A stretch of DNA of 64,000 bases. Source: Vogesella sp. LIG4 (GTDB lineage: Bacteria > Pseudomonadota > Gammaproteobacteria > Burkholderiales > Chromobacteriaceae). The stretch spans positions 2,408,554-2,472,553 of the forward strand of contig NZ_LT607802.1 of assembly GCF_900090205.1 (NCBI RefSeq). Direction: 5' to 3'. The position numbers were made by a program, and so were the translations under genes. The notes beneath the pieces are model-generated. The model was not told the DNA's origin, ran no database searches, and was given only the letters and a program-made list of their open reading frames with translations. Positions 63,314 through 64,000 of the stretch are shown piece by piece; the stretch's first letter is position 1, and each line of letters starts with the position of its first letter.

Positions 63314-64000
63314 TCATTTCAGGGTTTTCAGCTGCTGCCACAGCCGGGTTTCCAGGTGCATGATCTCCACCGGCAGCGACTTCACCGAGAAGGTGCGGTT
63401 GAGGATGGCGGCATCCGGGTACACCGCGGTGTCGGCAAGCACCTCCGGCTGCAGCAGCTTCCGGGCGGCGGGCACCGCGCTGGGGTAGAAGGTTTCGTTA
63501 CTCAGCGCGGCCGCTTCCTTCTCGGAGATGGCATGGTTGATCCACTTCATCGCCGCATCCGGGTTGGGAGCGTTTTTGGGTACCGCCATCACATCGAACC
63601 AGATGGCCGTGCCTTCCTTCGGGATGAGGTACTTGATGCTGTAGGGCTTTTTGGCGGCCAGTGCAGAGAGGCGCGCGGTGTTGACATCTCCCGACCAGCC
63701 GAAGGCCATACAGACATCGCCACCGGCCAGGTCGTTGATATAGGTGCTGGAGTTGAACTGGGTGATGTAGGGGCGGATTTTCTTGAGCAGTTCGAACGCC
63801 TGCTGGTAGTCGGCCGGATTGCTGCTCATCGGGTTCTTCTTCAGGTAGAACAGTGCGGTGCCGAAGGCGTCCAGCGGCGAATCCAGCACGCTGACGCCGC
63901 ACTTGCTCAGTTTGGATACGTACTCCGGCTTGAACAGCAGATCCCAGGAATCCAGCGGCGCGTTCTTGCCCAGTGCCGCCTGCACTTTCTGCTCGTTGAT
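63314..64000 (-). CDS. PotF-like polyamine ABC transporter binding protein (5' end outside window)
   Basis: At least 228 C-terminal residues: the frame stays open to base 64000. LDSWDLLFKPEYVSKLSKCGVSVLDSPLDAFGTALFYLKKNPMSSNPADYQQAFELLKKIRPYITQFNSSTYINDLAGGDVCMAFGWSGDVNTA and IKYLIPKEGTAIWFDVMAVPKNAPNPDAAMKWINHA match the PotF/PotD periplasmic binding proteins. Ligand is probably putrescine or a relative. It probably forms a catabolic and uptake set with the PuuB-like gene. Confidence 0.88.
   Translation of the reverse strand: MNEQKVQAALGKNAPLDSWDLLFKPEYVSKLSKCGVSVLDSPLDAFGTALFYLKKNPMSSNPADYQQAFELLKKIRPYITQFNSSTYINDLAGGDVCMAFGWSGDVNTARLSALAAKKPYSIKYLIPKEGTAIWFDVMAVPKNAPNPDAAMKWINHAISEKEAAALSNETFYPSAVPAARKLLQPEVLADTAVYPDAAILNRTFSVKSLPVEIMHLETRLWQQLKTLK

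Overview
The window is a 64 kb piece of a high-GC (roughly 65% by eye), gene-dense proteobacterial chromosome. Gene content and order (rpsF-priB-rpsR-rplI, a flrC-fliEFGHIJ...fliKLMNOPQR flagellar locus, PriB, LldP, two cyclophilins) point to a motile betaproteobacterium of the order Neisseriales, most likely a Chromobacteriaceae member (Vogesella / Chromobacterium / Aquitalea type). That placement is inference from protein resemblance and synteny, not a database result. No rRNA, tRNA, CRISPR array, prophage or insertion sequence was recognised.

Layout. 1-7 kb: end of a CHAD protein, a ClpP-like protease, a SYLF lipoprotein, a DUF2127 membrane protein, a LuxR-type regulator divergent from a nitrilase-superfamily gene and an APC permease, and a family 3 solute-binding protein. 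7-17 kb: mfd, a large PAS-GGDEF-EAL protein, rlmB, then a copper operon (Tat-exported multicopper oxidase, CsoR-type repressor, CopZ-type chaperone) behind a palindromic operator. 17-25 kb: the ribosomal operon rpsF-priB-rpsR-rplI, glycerate kinase overlapping a macrodomain gene, cysK, a lipoprotein, a YchJ-type protein, a peroxide-stress pair (gpx + OhrR-like repressor), dcd and a bacterioferritin. 25-33 kb: mscL, lldP, lpxH, ppiB, ppiA, a FlgP/FlgT pair behind a sigma-28 promoter, pbpG. 33-49 kb: uvrB, a low-MW phosphatase, a receiver-less CheB, flrC and fliE to fliR (with a sigma-54 promoter before fliK). 49-64 kb: yebC, glsA, an HD hydrolase, an orphan motA, psuG, an ABC exporter-like fusion, cysS, rpmE, a glycosyltransferase-like membrane protein, a TAXI-type binding protein, and a putative polyamine group (PuuB-like oxidase, AraC regulator, PotF-like binding protein cut by the window end).

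The most striking signal is not a gene. The 10-mer GTTGGCCGCA (or its complement TGCGGCCAAC) occurs 50 times by my hand count, against well under one expected by chance. It is in both orientations, inside most kinds of genes and also in intergenic space, where pairs of opposite copies form terminator hairpins. This is how DNA uptake sequences behave in Neisseria and Haemophilus, but the motif is unlike the Neisseria DUS (which has a CTG core). I propose it as a candidate uptake-sequence dialect of this lineage. Other repeats are a 43-bp terminator-like repeat present twice and two diverged copies of a roughly 130-140 bp element with inverted ends.
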